Shown here piece after piece: positions 38,001-51,600 of a DNA stretch of 64,000 nt. The stretch lies in assembly GCA_019009955.1 (NCBI GenBank), contig CM032228.1, positions 181,939,501 through 182,003,500 on the forward strand. Direction: 5' to 3'. Origin of the DNA: Riptortus pedestris (Eukaryota > Arthropoda > Insecta > Hemiptera > Alydidae). Within the stretch, counting starts at the first letter, position 1, and every line of letters starts with the position of its first letter. A program made the position numbers and the translations under genes. A model generated the notes under the pieces. That model was not told the DNA's origin and searched no databases. It worked only from the letters and a program-made list of their open reading frames with translations.

Positions 38001-41000
38001 GTTTCTTCACCTATCCATCGCCATCGACAGTCAATTTGCTTACAATCAGTTCCCCTCTGATTTTGAATAAATTCTGAAACAGTTGCCCTGGGATTGATTC
38101 CGCCAAAGTTCGCAGAGTATTAAAATCTAGGAAAAAGGTCCTACCATGGCCTTCTATGTCTTCCAGGCTGAAGTCTCCCTCTTAACATTTTTTCAATCAC
38201 TGTTGAATGATACACACACTAATACTGCCCCCCCCACTCTTCATTGATGTTCCAGGTTGTTTGCGCCCCATTCTGGCGAGTTTAAATTCATAAAATAAAA
38301 TTATACAAAAATCACACTTTGGCATCTCAGTAAAGACTGAATTATTTCCAAATTGCCAAATGCAGAAGTTTCTTTTGGAAGAGGATTATTAAGTGTCGAC
38401 ATTTATACACACGAATAAACGTAAACAGTTTATTATATAGAGGGGTATTTAAAAGAAAACCTAAAATTCTTTATTGTTTTCCTGGAAAGGGCAAGAAGAA
38501 GAGATAACGTATCTTACTAAACAAGCCTCGAAAATAAAAGCACAGCTTTATTCTTCCAAAGCTCTTCATAATGGGTTTACCCTTAACTTAAAGTGCATTT
38601 TGATGACTACATGTCCTTCTAAAATAAGCCATGAGTTTAAAAAATAGTTGAGTCGTACTGGACTTGTTAAAGTTATATTCAATAGATACTCTCAAAATGT
38701 CTTTTGCCTATCTTAGAACTTCAAAACGTCTCTTGTTGAAAGTGTAATTACCAATAATCCAAAAACTGCACTTACACTCACACACACAAACACACACACG
38801 CACACACATATATATACATTCCCAAAAAAGGTGATAATTACAGAAATCTTAGAACTATAGAGAGATTGTTTCATTTTTGGGAGTATATTGATAATTTATA
38901 CATGCACCCACATGTTTTTGTTTTATTGTGCTGAAACTTTGCATGCACCCCCACAGAATTATAGTAACAAGACAATTTTTTAATATTTTATAATAAAAAT
39001 AGAATATGCTAGAAATTTATTCCTTCATTATGCTATTTAAAAAGGAAGACGCCCTAACTCTGTGAGGTATATTTATTTATCATATAACTTCATCTAGGAA
39101 ATCAATCCTCCAAGTCGATATTGAAATAAGCAGCATATAGTAAAATTGTTATATAACTAATACATTTTTAAGGAGTTTCATAATCATAATTACTGAGGTA
39201 TTTTACTCATAAAGTATTAGCTAACAATACATACACTTGAAAAAAAAATTACGAGGCATGAATATTTATTAATGACTAAGTTGCAATTTAAAATGCAAAT
39301 GTAAAGACATAATAGGCATTCATTGAAACTACATAAATTATTTATTAAAACTTCTAGCAATTAGAGAATCTATTGTCTCACTGTGATTTAATAAAAATGA
39401 AGAGAAAAATGATATAATGATAATATAGAGGGAGAGGTGATTCCTTCACTTCAGGACAATGCCAAAGGTATTGCCCCTGCAAGGCAAGGTGATCCAGTAG
39501 GCAGAGTGGAATTGCTAGGATCAGCTAGTTTTGTCTTTAGTACTATTAGCTGTCAGGCCCATGTATCTCATGCTTGTAAACAAAAGCTCATTACAAGGGA
39601 GAACATATGGACATGAGGAATATTTAAGAAGTTTCAAATTTGGTTTTGAAACTAAGAATCATGGGGGAAATCAGGCCATTAGAGGCATAAACATGAAAAA
39701 ATAGGTCAATAGTTGCTAATGAAAAATAGAAAATAAGCCAAATCAATTGGTAGTAGAACTTTAAAAAACTAGCTGGATGAGAGATTATTATTTTTTTTCT
39801 ATTGAGCCTTCAACAATAAATGGGTATTATAAATCCCTGGTGTAAGAGAGATATATTGTAACCAATTTTTCCTTAGATATGTTAATAATTATAAATTATT
39901 TCAAACACAATGCTTAATCTAGATCCTTAATGAGTGCTTGGAATTACATAGCTTAAAGTAAGTTATATTTCACTCTTCTTCTGGTGATAAGTTGTTGAAG
40001 TCATGTTGTTCATTTTCCAAACACAATTGTCTAGACCACTAACTGTAGTTTAGGATTCCTAAATGCTATTAGCTACACTAAACAAGCTCTCTATTTCCAG
40101 TAAAATAAAGTATAAATTTAAATGTTAGTTACTGATTTCCTACAACTCGCACAAAGATCAAGTTAATAAATAAAAAATTCAAGGATTCTAAACTATTTAT
40201 TAGAATCTAACCAGCACTTGAGAAAAGTGTAAATAGTGTTGAACTGGCTCTGATTTCCATGCCAGATAAAAAGCAACATGCCTTTAACTTGTGATCTATC
40301 AGATAATTTCATTGATCAATCAATTTCTTTATAATAGTTAGGTTTGTGAAACATAGACAATGTGAGTAAGATAAGTGATATATAATACAACACAGTTCCA
40401 CTACTTGAAAGTGATGACTATTATTGATGTCTAAAATCTAACTAGTAAAATCATGCTGTTCTTGCTGCAAAACTTTTATCTATAAAAATGTTGTCAAAAG
40501 AAACAATTACAACATATTTTTGTATAAAATATAATTTGTAAAGAACTTAAAAGATTTAAATAGCACTACTTAAGCAGATGCTCATATACAGGATGAATAC
40601 TAATAGGTTTTGCTAAGCCAATTTTAAAAGTTAAGAAAGTGTATTATACAATAACTTAGCTGAGCTCTTTAAATATTTGCTTCAATAACGGCTTCAATAT
40701 TAAGGCCATATCTACCAAAAAAAATGTTCCAAGCAACTTTACCCTCTTTAGACATTTAATAATTACCCATACGTGAAAATAATAGCTATAAGCCATGAAA
40801 AAAGCAACTAGAAAGAAAATATGAAAATAAAAATTCATTGAAACCTACATCTCCATCTTGGTTTCTTAGTTGGTCAGCACTGGAATTTCCTTGCTGCGCC
40901 ACATAAAAATCAAGATACTCATTATATTAGGGCAAAAATAAAGTCAAAAAAAGACCACTATAATAACTTAGGTTTTATAAACAATAATTATAACATAAGA

Positions 41001-44000
41001 GAGAAATGCGAGACTTTATTTTTAGTTTTAAGTTAAATGTGAAAGGAAACACTGAAAAAAACCCACATGAAGTTATAAAGATTACTGAAATAAATTTAAA
41101 AAAGAAAAGCTCTTATTTTAAGAAAGAAAAAACGTAAAATATATCTTTGACAAAGCAGCCCATGAAGGACCAAGGGCCTTCCCCCAACACTTCTTCAGTG
41201 GGAGGCCAAGTAGCTTGATGCAGTCTCAGCCAAATTGACGTGGGCATTATAGACCAAAGGTTTTCTTTTTTTTAAAAAAAAAAAAAAAAAAAAAGCTATT
41301 CAATTATCTCATGATGCTGAATGGGCACTGGGCCTTATTTATAGGGAAATTAGAACACCAGGACTCAGATAGGCGGGAAGGTGAGCCACCAACAGCTCTA
41401 GCCGTCTGTAGACAGGCAGGGAGGCTGGGCCACCAGCACCTCTAGCCGTCTGTAGGCAGGCATGTAGGATGGGCCACCAGCACCTCTAGCCGTCTGTAGG
41501 CAGGCAGAGAGGATGGGCCACCAGCACCTCTAGCCGTCTGTAGGCAGGCAGGGAGGATGGGCCACCAGCACCTCTAGCCGTCTGTAGGCAGGCAGGGAGG
41601 ATGGGCCACCAGCACCTCTAGCCGTCTGTAGGCAGGCAGGGAGGATGGGCCACCAGCACCTCTAGCCGTCTGTAGGCAGGCAGGGAGGATGGGCCACCAA
41701 CACCTCTAGCTGTCTGTAGACAGGCAGGGAGGATGGGCCACCAGCAGCACTAGCTGTCTGTAGGCAGGCAGGGAGGATGGGCCACCAGCAGCTCTAGCTG
41801 TCTGTAGGCAGGCAGGGAGGATGGGCCACCAACAGCTCTAGCCGTCTGTAGGCAGGCAGGGAGAATGGGCCACCAGCAGCACTAGCTGCCTGTAGGCAGG
41901 CAGGTAGGATGGGCCACCAGCAGCTCTAGCTGTCTGTAGGCAGGCAGGGAGGATGGGCCACCAACACCTCTAGCCGTCTGTAGGCAGGCAGGTAGGATGG
42001 GCCACCAGCAGCTCTAGCCGTCTGTAGGCAGGCAGGGAGGATGGGCCACCAGCAGCTCTAGCCGTCTGTAGGCAGGCAGGGAGGATGGGCCACCAACACC
42101 TCTAGCCGTCTATAGTCAGGCAGGGAGGATGGGCCACCAGCAGCTCTAGCCGTCTGTAGGCAGGCAGGGAGGATGGGCCACCAACACCTCTAGCCATCTG
42201 TAGGCAGGCAGGGAGGATGGGCCACCAACACCTCTAGGAACCTGTGACCTACCCTAGACTGCTCTAGCCTTCTGGAGACGGCATGGTTTGCCTGTGCCCT
42301 AGGTCTAGGGCATCTAAATTCGGTTGATTTAGATGGAATATTTCCAATCTTTACAAGTTATTTTTGTCAAGGATATACAAGCATAGATACAAATTTTCAT
42401 CAGACCAGTAGCTATATACGGCAATTGAACTTGTACTCTCAGCAAGTGAACAGGAAAATTGATTTGGGAAAGCAGACCCCTAGAAAAGATATTCGGAAGT
42501 GTAACAGATGGATCAGAAGCAACACTGAACTGATTGAATTGTATGGCGAGTTAGATTTAATCCGAGCACTGTGGGGGATTTTGCTGTCAATCAATATATT
42601 CCAATACATAAAGCTTGAGATGAAATTCGAAGTATAAAACAGAAGTAATGAAAATAATTTCTTTCTTCCTTTTAAAGGAATACACAGTAATAAAATAATA
42701 AATAAAATTTATTTTATTTTATTAATATTAATTTTATTAATAAAATTTATCTAAAAGGGAAGCTAAAAGTTTAAAAACAAGTCTTATTTCTAATTCTGAG
42801 TCTGTCATGCCATGCATAATGATTTAGTGCAAGAAATAATAACTTGAATGACTAGACATTTAGTAATTGTTCACTTTCTTTATAGATCAAATGAAATTAT
42901 ATAAATGTCCTTGGTACCAACTGGATAAGTGGAAGTATTTTAAATAAAATGTTAGAAAAGCCTAAGCATTATTTTCATTGTTATACCAAATTAAGAAACA
43001 TTGAACAGAATAAAAAACAGTAAAAGGATATGTGGAGTTCTAAGCACTTAAAACCATTAAATGCCCAAGAAAATACATTTTAATAATGTACATTTCTTCC
43101 CTAGATACAAGTGTCACGTTGTTAGGTTTACTTAGTTGAATGCTGTGCTGTACATTAATGAAACTATTTTATTATTAACATCCAAATCAGATCTTCCTAA
43201 TATATTATATTATTCAATTCTACAATCATTTGTTGGCAGAGATGTTTAGTAACATATAATTAGTTTCTAGAAATAATTACTTTTGATTATCCTTACATCT
43301 AGGATCGACTCACATTGAAATATTAAGTTCAGTGCATGGATCAAATCTCTAGAAGAGCACAAGTAACACTAACATTTTTATTTATTAGTTGTTGTTTTTT
43401 TTGTAAGGAGATATTAACTCCAAAGGTTATTATAAATAGTTAAAAATATGCAAATATAATTTTACACAATTAAAGAAAGGTCTTCAGTTAAAACCTTTTT
43501 CCAATTTCGAAGATTGTCAGCTGGATTAGAACCCCACCCTAAACTATAAATATGTGATTCAAAAGCACACTGAGTTTATAAGCCATCAAAATGAGAACTT
43601 TTAATATGTGGGTTTGGCTTATCAACTTATGAAAGGGAAAAAAAACATATTAAATTAATTATTTATAGTACTGATGAAAAAAAAAAAAAATAGCTATCTA
43701 GAAGAATGGATAATTCTCTACCAATCATAATTATATAATGCATATCAGTGGAAATTATAGCAGCATTAGTAAAGGGAAAAGGGCATGGATTAGTAATACT
43801 AGTAAGGTGGACTTAGAAGTCTATCACACCCTGCTAACACAACATGGAAAAAGACTTTCATATCCTCAGCAAAACTAAACAGTTTTCCAAGTATTGCAAT
43901 TTAACAAATGTTTCTATAACTATAACTATAAGTGTCACGAATTTAGAACATCCTGAATATGAGGGGGGAAAAACTTGCGGGAAAGAGGCAATATAGCTCC

Positions 44001-44519
44001 TTCATTAAAGTGCCCCCAAAACATCGACAGTTATCTAAACTGTATTAGTATATATAGTCTGATTTGAATCCATATTTTTATTATCTATTCACAAAATTAT
44101 ATGCGCAAAATAATAACAAAATAATATGTATGTGTGTGCGTCATGTGCATGTATGTGTGTGTGTGTTAAGTGCAGTGTTTCTTTCTATTAGTTACTAATT
44201 TGTACATGTGTTGAATTATTTTGTATGATTTTATTTGGGCGGGACTGGCTGGTGTTAGAGAGGGGTTTTCTGCTGATGGGAGCAAGAGGTGAGGTCAAGG
44301 GACAGTGAGCCTATCAGGGTCGTATGTATGAATCCCATAAACATGTGTACTCTAAGGGCATTGGTTGGGAAAAGACCATTGTCATACTTATTGGAAATAT
44401 AGCCAGCCCCAGCCCCATTTTTGTAGTAATATTTTTATTAAATACCTAAATTTATTATCATTGTAAATATATAATGTTTAAAGATAACTGGGAAAAGTAT
44501 TTTCTCCTTCTCCCTCATC

Positions 44520-44571
<52 letters not shown>

Positions 44572-47500
44572 TAAAAACTGTCTAAAACGGACTCTGTATA
44601 AAACGGATATCTGTCAAAACGGAAAAATTATCTCGGAACCGACCAACTTTATACCTAAAAACACTCTGTATAAGCCGGAAATCTGTCTAACCCGGAAACG
44701 GAAGGTTATTTTCGGTACGAAAAGTCACCTAAAACGGAATATAGCCAACCTTGTAATCAAACTATCTTGTGAGGGACAGGGTTCGAGGAATTGTTTCATT
44801 AGATTTAAATAGAATTAGGGCTCTTAGGTTTGAAAGTGATGGAATTGAATTTTCGAAGAACTGTGTCCTGTTGGTTTCATCAGTAATCTTCCAAGAGCGT
44901 ACTTCCAGCTACTGTAAAAAATTGTTTTGTAAAGGCAGGATTCCCAACTGGGGATGCTCAAATGGAAGTTCGCGATGTAATCGACAGCGATGAAGAAATG
45001 TCTGAACTATGCCGCAGAGCTAAACTTGATGTTGAAAGTAAGGACGTGTTACACTTCGATGATAACCTCCCAGTAGTCGAAGACGTAATTAGAGCTGTTG
45101 ATATTGTAAGCAAAGGAACTGAATCAGACGACGAGGCGAAAGCAATTCCAGAAAATGAAAGGGAATTGAAAATAAAAACATTCAGTGAAGCACTTAAAGC
45201 TGTAAATGATCTAGTGGAGTTTGTAGCAAATAAAAACTGTCCGCAATTGTTCGATATAATGCAAGATGCAAAAGAAATTATTTATAATCATTATTCTAAA
45301 TCTGTTCACCAAACAACTATAACCGGCTTTTTCAAAAAATGTTAATGTACATATATTACATACATACATACTTACATAAATTATCTTAATTTTAGTGTCT
45401 TGTATTAATGTAATGTAAATTTAAGTTTCGTAAATTAATGTAAATCTATTTGTTCATTTCAAATTACATATATGTTACTTGAGTTTTATTAAATTACTAA
45501 AATAACACAAGTTATTGCTTTTTTTTTTAATATGTACAAATTTCATACCTTTTCTAGCAAACTGTCTAAAACGGAAACCTGTCAAAACGGAAAAATATGG
45601 CCGGACCAATTGCATTCCGTTTTAGACAGTTTTTACTGTATATAAAACATCATACCCTTTCATCACAATTTCCTTTCCCCCACCATTTACCCCTAGGTTC
45701 CCTTCTACTCCTTTATTTGCCTACGTACCAAACTTAATTTCATAAATTGAAGACAACTACCAAAACAAAACATCAGATTTATTATATTTATTTTAGATTT
45801 TTTTTTTCTTTCTTTTGGCCTCCTGTACATCTTTTTTTCAAATAATATTAGTATACCCTGTGAGATTTCCATATGTTTTCATCAGTGCAGTTTCTAACTC
45901 TTAACCCTTAATTCCTTATCTTCCTCTTCACAAGCTGTTCTTCTGTTTATTCACTTATATACACATACAATAATATTCCAAGTTAAACATTTATTTAAAA
46001 ACAATATTTAAACAAAACATAAGTTTTACTCCTATTCTATATTTTGTATTTTATATGCTTTTTATTTGCCATTTTCTTTGTGCTTATATATTTTTTAATG
46101 TAGCTCCTCATAACTTCCTCAGTAAATTATTAAAACATTACACTTGTATAATTTAAAAATAATAAAACAAAATAAGTTTTTCTTTCTCTTCCCTGAGGTC
46201 ATTGATCATACCCACACTAACAAACAATGAATTTGAGCATAGCGGCAGAAATATGACAAGTAACCATACTACGAGATAATTTGTACTCCTTAGCAATAAA
46301 ATTAAAGATACAATTTGTTAATGGGTGTAATCATATGAGAAGTGCGGTCAAATCAATATCTTCCTTATTTTAAGTTAGATTGAAAAATATTATATGATCA
46401 ATCTTGTTAAACATGCAATGTTTTACTAGACAACAGGCAAAATACTCCACTAGATCAGTAAATTCAAAAATTCCAACATAAATTTCTGGATATGTTTAAG
46501 AATGTTGGACTCTATTGTCTTATCCTAAATATTTAGAACAAGAAAATAAAAAGACCTAATAGGAAAAACTGCACATATTAAAAATTGATATTCTAAATAA
46601 CATAAATTTCACAGAAAGACCTCTTACAGTGGAATTATAAGTACCAAGTACCGTTGATATAATGTTTAATTAACGAGTTTTGTAAAATCTAGATTAGTAG
46701 TAGTGATTGATGAGCCAAAAGATAGGAAAAATCTATACCCTAAACACTTGGCTGCCACTGGTCCATATTGGCACCTTGGCACCAACAGTTTGTGAGGTGA
46801 GACACTGACTGGTGGAGTCCAGATCCGTGCTTTGTGGTTGTCAGTTACACTCTCATGAAGTGAAAGTGTCAGAAATGATCAAAGAAGGGGGCTTCTTAAC
46901 CCCTTCGGTAACATATGACAGTCATCGTCTCATTTTAATGGGATGATTATCTGAAGTTCTGAAAGTCAGTTAGTGTAGTAGGATTATTCTATCCCTTCTC
47001 AACAGGATTCGAGGTTAGGAGAGGGTGGGGGGTTGAGGCCTAATGGATAGGTACCCCTTCATCCATGTCCATCCTCTTGTGGTGTATACAAACAAAAGTC
47101 TCTTACACATATGATACGATTCACTACCCAAAGAAGCAGCTTAGCAATATAGACTTGATATAGCGTTTCAATAACAGTCACAATTCTGTCCTTAGAATAA
47201 AACATCATACTTTCAAACAATATAAATATTAAAAACCCGAAATAAATACCAAGTAAGTGAAAATTTCATAATGTTAAAATAAATGGAAAAAAAAAGAAAA
47301 GAGGAAGATGAATTAAAGACTATACCTTATTGTAAGCATTAGGATTGTTTCCTCTAACACCATTGCTAGTGTCCATATAAGTCTTCACTTGTTGATCATG
47401 AGCAATCATTGCAATAGTCGGGCCATCTTTCTTTTTCCCAGCATATCGGCTTGGCTTCAACAAACTGAAATGGAAAACCAAAATTTAGAATTAACAATTA

Positions 47501-48601
47501 AAGTTAAATTAAGTATAATCAAATAATAAAAATTGTAATCAATTTTAAGATTTGAAACGAAAACAATTGTTTTAAAGTTAGCAGTCCTGATATAACTTGT
47601 TTAGGGAAATCACTGTGTTAACGACCTCTCCAGTGCTCATGGTTTATTAGCTCAGTGTAGGGAAATGAATAATTCGTAACCATAAACAATTAATTTAATA
47701 ATTTCTATTTTTGTCATAAACTATTTACATTTGAAAGTGTTTATAATTATATATAGAATTTTATATGCAATTATCAAACAAAACAAGAATTATCATTGGG
47801 ATATTATATATTGATCATTATAACGCATAGAAAAGGAAAGGCCCCCCTGAAGAGGCGGTAAAAACACATTTAGGTCAGCATAAGCTCAGCAAATACCCCA
47901 AATTGTGGAATGACACTGATGGGCCATCTAAAAATTTCATTATCTATTTCTCCCATAATAAGTAGTCTATATAAAAATGACCTGAAATTTAAGTTGGATA
48001 TGATTATATGCTCATTCAGCAAAGGAATGGGTGTGTGTGTGCATGCATGAGTGCGTGTGTGTGTATTAATGTAGATATATATTGTTGTGAAAATTACGTA
48101 CTTGAAAATGGTGTAATTTAATCACGTATTTAAGAAGTACAAAGAAAATGAAGGCCTCCCTGCAAAAAGATTGGCGTAGATTGAGCCAGGGCGGGAATCT
48201 GAAACCTTTTAGATAATGACCCGGCGCCGACCAATCAGCGTGCAAGTAGGCACCTTGAACCCACTAGAGCCGACACCAGGCGTATAAAGGCAGACCACTT
48301 GCCCAGCAGTTTCAGTTTTTAGTTAAAAATCAGAACAGTGCAATTTTTAGTGAACATCAGTGATTTGATCAGTTAATTTAGGTGAGTTATTGTGTAATAC
48401 GATTGTGCAGTGTAATAAGAACGTGAAGTTAACAGTGCATATTATGGTTATCAGGGAAAAATAATTTACCAAGTGAGTAGTGCGTCACCAAATAAATTGT
48501 GGAAGTGATAAGGATGTTAAAGTTTGTGTATTTAATTTAGCAATTTAAAAAAAAAAAAAACACACTAATAATCAACATTTATTATTTTTTGTAATAAACA
48601 T

Positions 48602-48647
<46 letters not shown>

Positions 48648-51600
48648 CTGTTGCCGACTCTAGCTGTCGTTTGATCATTACCAAACTCAATATTTGAGCA
48701 TTTCATGTAAAACTAGAAATCAAGTTTATCACTATGTGACATCATTAATGAATATTCTATGCTTTTGATCGATATTTAATTGATACACACGGGATTTGTT
48801 TGATGATGTTCAAACATTTCATGTAAAACTAAAGGTTACAATAATCCAAATCAGAATAAGAGGACTGGTGGTTTAAAGAAGGAACAATATAAAAATCACG
48901 GGGATTATAGAGAATATAATGTGAGGTGACATCATCAATGGGTCATTTCATAATTTCAATCTGTTTAGCTAGCCGCTCAGCATTCTATTAAAATTTTTAC
49001 TTACCATTAGTTAAATACTGCTTGTAAATATATGATATTTTAATACGAATAATTCTTTAATCCAAGACCATAAATAATATTTATAAATAGTAAAGGATGT
49101 TTCCAACTGGCTAATAGTCTCCAATTATATTTAATTATTTATTTATTAAAGCCATTCAGTTTTAAACAACTTGTAGTCACTTATAAATAGATAAAATTAA
49201 AATTTCAATAATACCTACCTATAAAATATTTTCCTCATTATATGAGATTGATAACAAAAATTTTTTATCTATCTATCTATCTATATATTATGTATTTATA
49301 CTCTGATGATGGGGGTGATAAGTAATAAAGAATATATAAATACAAAATAAAAATGTATTTTATAATTTGTATATATTTATTTATTACAATATACCACATA
49401 TCTACTATTGTTATTAATGGTAGATAGATCTATAGCTCTTGGAACAAACGAGTTTCAGTTAAAAATGCAAAAAGCCTTCTGATGTCATCTTCATCGCCTC
49501 TAATGAGTTATCTTAAGTTCGGTTTAAGTTTCAAAGCTGTACTTGTAATTGTATTTTTTACAATTAATGAGAAGTACTGGAGAAGGTTAGGAGGTTGAAT
49601 ATGGACTGAAAGAATTTTACAGGGGTCCCAATTATGATGTACCAAGTTCTCTTTAATGGAAATCAAATCCTGAGATTCCACTCATTATGCTATTATCAAA
49701 AATGTCCATCAAATTTTATTCGATTGTCCTTCATTCCAAAAGATGAGATGCATTCATCATTTTCTCAGTTGATAGAACTTTCTTTTTGTAACCGAAAATC
49801 TCGAGATCGAATCACGCCAGGAGCAACTTTTTTTTCTGGATTTTTTTGTTTCTAGGGCATTTATTTAATATTCATAAATAAATAAAAAAAATTATAATTA
49901 TTGGCATTTAATTTTTAACGTGCTCTATATATTTAAAGAAAATTCAAATGCTTTCAGCCAAAAATATAATAGGTATAAGGAAATATTTAATATTATATAA
50001 GACATATATTACTATTAATTGAATACATAAGTATATAACATTTATTAATAATAAAGCAGATATTTTTTAATGGTTTTATTTAGCTTTAAAACTTATATAT
50101 ACGTATATTTCTATCGTCAAGTTATAAATGTTATCAAGTGTCTCCAAAACTATTTGATTGAACAGAATCGTAAAATATCATCTAGAGAGGATTATATCAA
50201 AATTCATTCTTCAACACCATTGTCATTCGCAATAAAATTGTTAACTTGATGATAGAAATATATGTCATTGATCAAGGCCAAACATAATGAAAACATAGCT
50301 CTAAAGTATAAAACTGTTAAAAGAATATTTTTATGTTTGGAACTAGAAAAGTTTAAATATCTTTATTAATTGTAAAACAAAATAATAACAAATAAACGGG
50401 TAAAGTTAAATAAAACCATTTAAAAATATTATTAAAATATCTACCGTAATTATTGATCATTGTTATATACTTATATATTAAATTAATAATAAATTTCTAG
50501 TATAACATTAAATATTTCCTTATATTGATTATATTTTTGACAGAAAGCATTCAAGTTTTCTTTAAATATATGGAACACTAAAAATTGAAGGTCAATAATT
50601 AAAAAAAAAAACTTTTTATTTATTTATAAATATTAAATAAGCACCCTAGAAACAAAAAAATAAAATATTCCAGAAAAGAAAACAGTCGCTCTCGGCCAGA
50701 TTCAATCTCAAGATTTCCGGTTACAAAAAGAAAGCGATATCAACTGAGCCACAGAGGCTCTTTAAAATACAGGTCTTGGCAACAACTAGACGTTCAGGTA
50801 AATCTTTAACATTTTTTTGTTGACGAATGTGTGAAAGTGAGTTCTCTCGCTTTAACAGATTTTGTTTGTCATTAGATACTAAACACTAAAAAAATTTTGT
50901 TCAAATCAGGGGGAGGGGAGAGGTCTTGCACCCCCTTGGCATTGCGTTTTTGGCCATAACGAAGTAACAATAGTAAAAAAATTATTTCATTCAGACCAGT
51001 ATTAACTTAGCATTATTTCTCAATTGGTAACTTGCTACTAATTTTGAAAACATTTTGTAGGGGTGAAAACTGATGCTAGATTCACTCGTTTTCTTAACAG
51101 TTATTTTTATATCGTAACAATGGAGAAAGTTGAGGCTAGATTCTTTGTTTAAAGATAATTGTTACTGTTCCAATGGCTTACCTTGGGAATTGAGGTCCAC
51201 AAAGTGAGTAGAAACAGTTAGTCCAACATCCTTGAGAAAATGGATTATATCCTCCTCGGAATTTTCCAGTGACTTGTTCATTGGTTGTACGACCTCGGGC
51301 AACTAATACTATATGGAACCCAGTCAAACCAAAAATTGGAATGAACAGTATTATAATTATACCTATTATAACAAAACTAATATGTTAGTTAAGGAAAGAT
51401 AAATAATTTGAAAAGACAAAATAGTGGCTTATCAAGGGCTAACTTAAAAAATAATTGAATGTAGTTGTTGTCATACCTGTCGGTGGAGACAGTCGTCACT
51501 GGCTGATGATTAAGTACAGCTGGCAAGCGTTTTCGATGCGATGGCATCATCTTAAAGCCAGTCAAAAGTTGTACTGAGTTAGTTGTCCATTAGTCAGTAG

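Larger units (their letters stand above)
33863..40848 (-). other. ZDHHC5/8 intron 7
   Basis: A 7-kb intron. Family A pieces at 34430-35310, 35815-36060 and 36500-37180, and a mariner relic at 37250-38330. 38470-40848 has only a short CA tract (38775-38810) and AT-rich DNA in which I recognise nothing. Confidence 0.8.
40894..47325 (-). other. ZDHHC5/8 intron 6
   Basis: A 6.4-kb intron. It holds a 44-bp minisatellite and a deleted Tigger element. 42245-44520 and 45640-47325 show no gene or element that I recognise; a 70-codon frame at 42425-42637 has no family features. Confidence 0.8.
47465..51181 (-). other. ZDHHC5/8 intron 5
   Basis: A 3.7-kb intron holding a solo LTR (48083-48605), a family A piece (48640-48990) and an inverted SINE pair (49740-50770). 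47465-48080 and 50780-51181 look plain. Confidence 0.8.

Noticed and set aside
41365..42240. CRISPR-like array
   Set aside because: Whole 44-bp unit repeats; there are no distinct spacers.
42425..42637. 70-codon basic frame after the minisatellite
   Set aside because: No start context, no domain, no similarity that I recognise.
46730..47110. Less AT-rich stretch that might be an exon or element
   Set aside because: No open frame of note, no terminal repeats, no recognised similarity.
50685..50765. Functional tRNA gene
   Set aside because: A- and B-box-like segments exist but cloverleaf stems do not form, and a long shared SINE body follows.
51182..51362. Alternative acceptor at 51363 for exon 5
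   Set aside because: It breaks the reading frame with exon 4 and shortens the TM4 region; the acceptor giving 51376 restores both.
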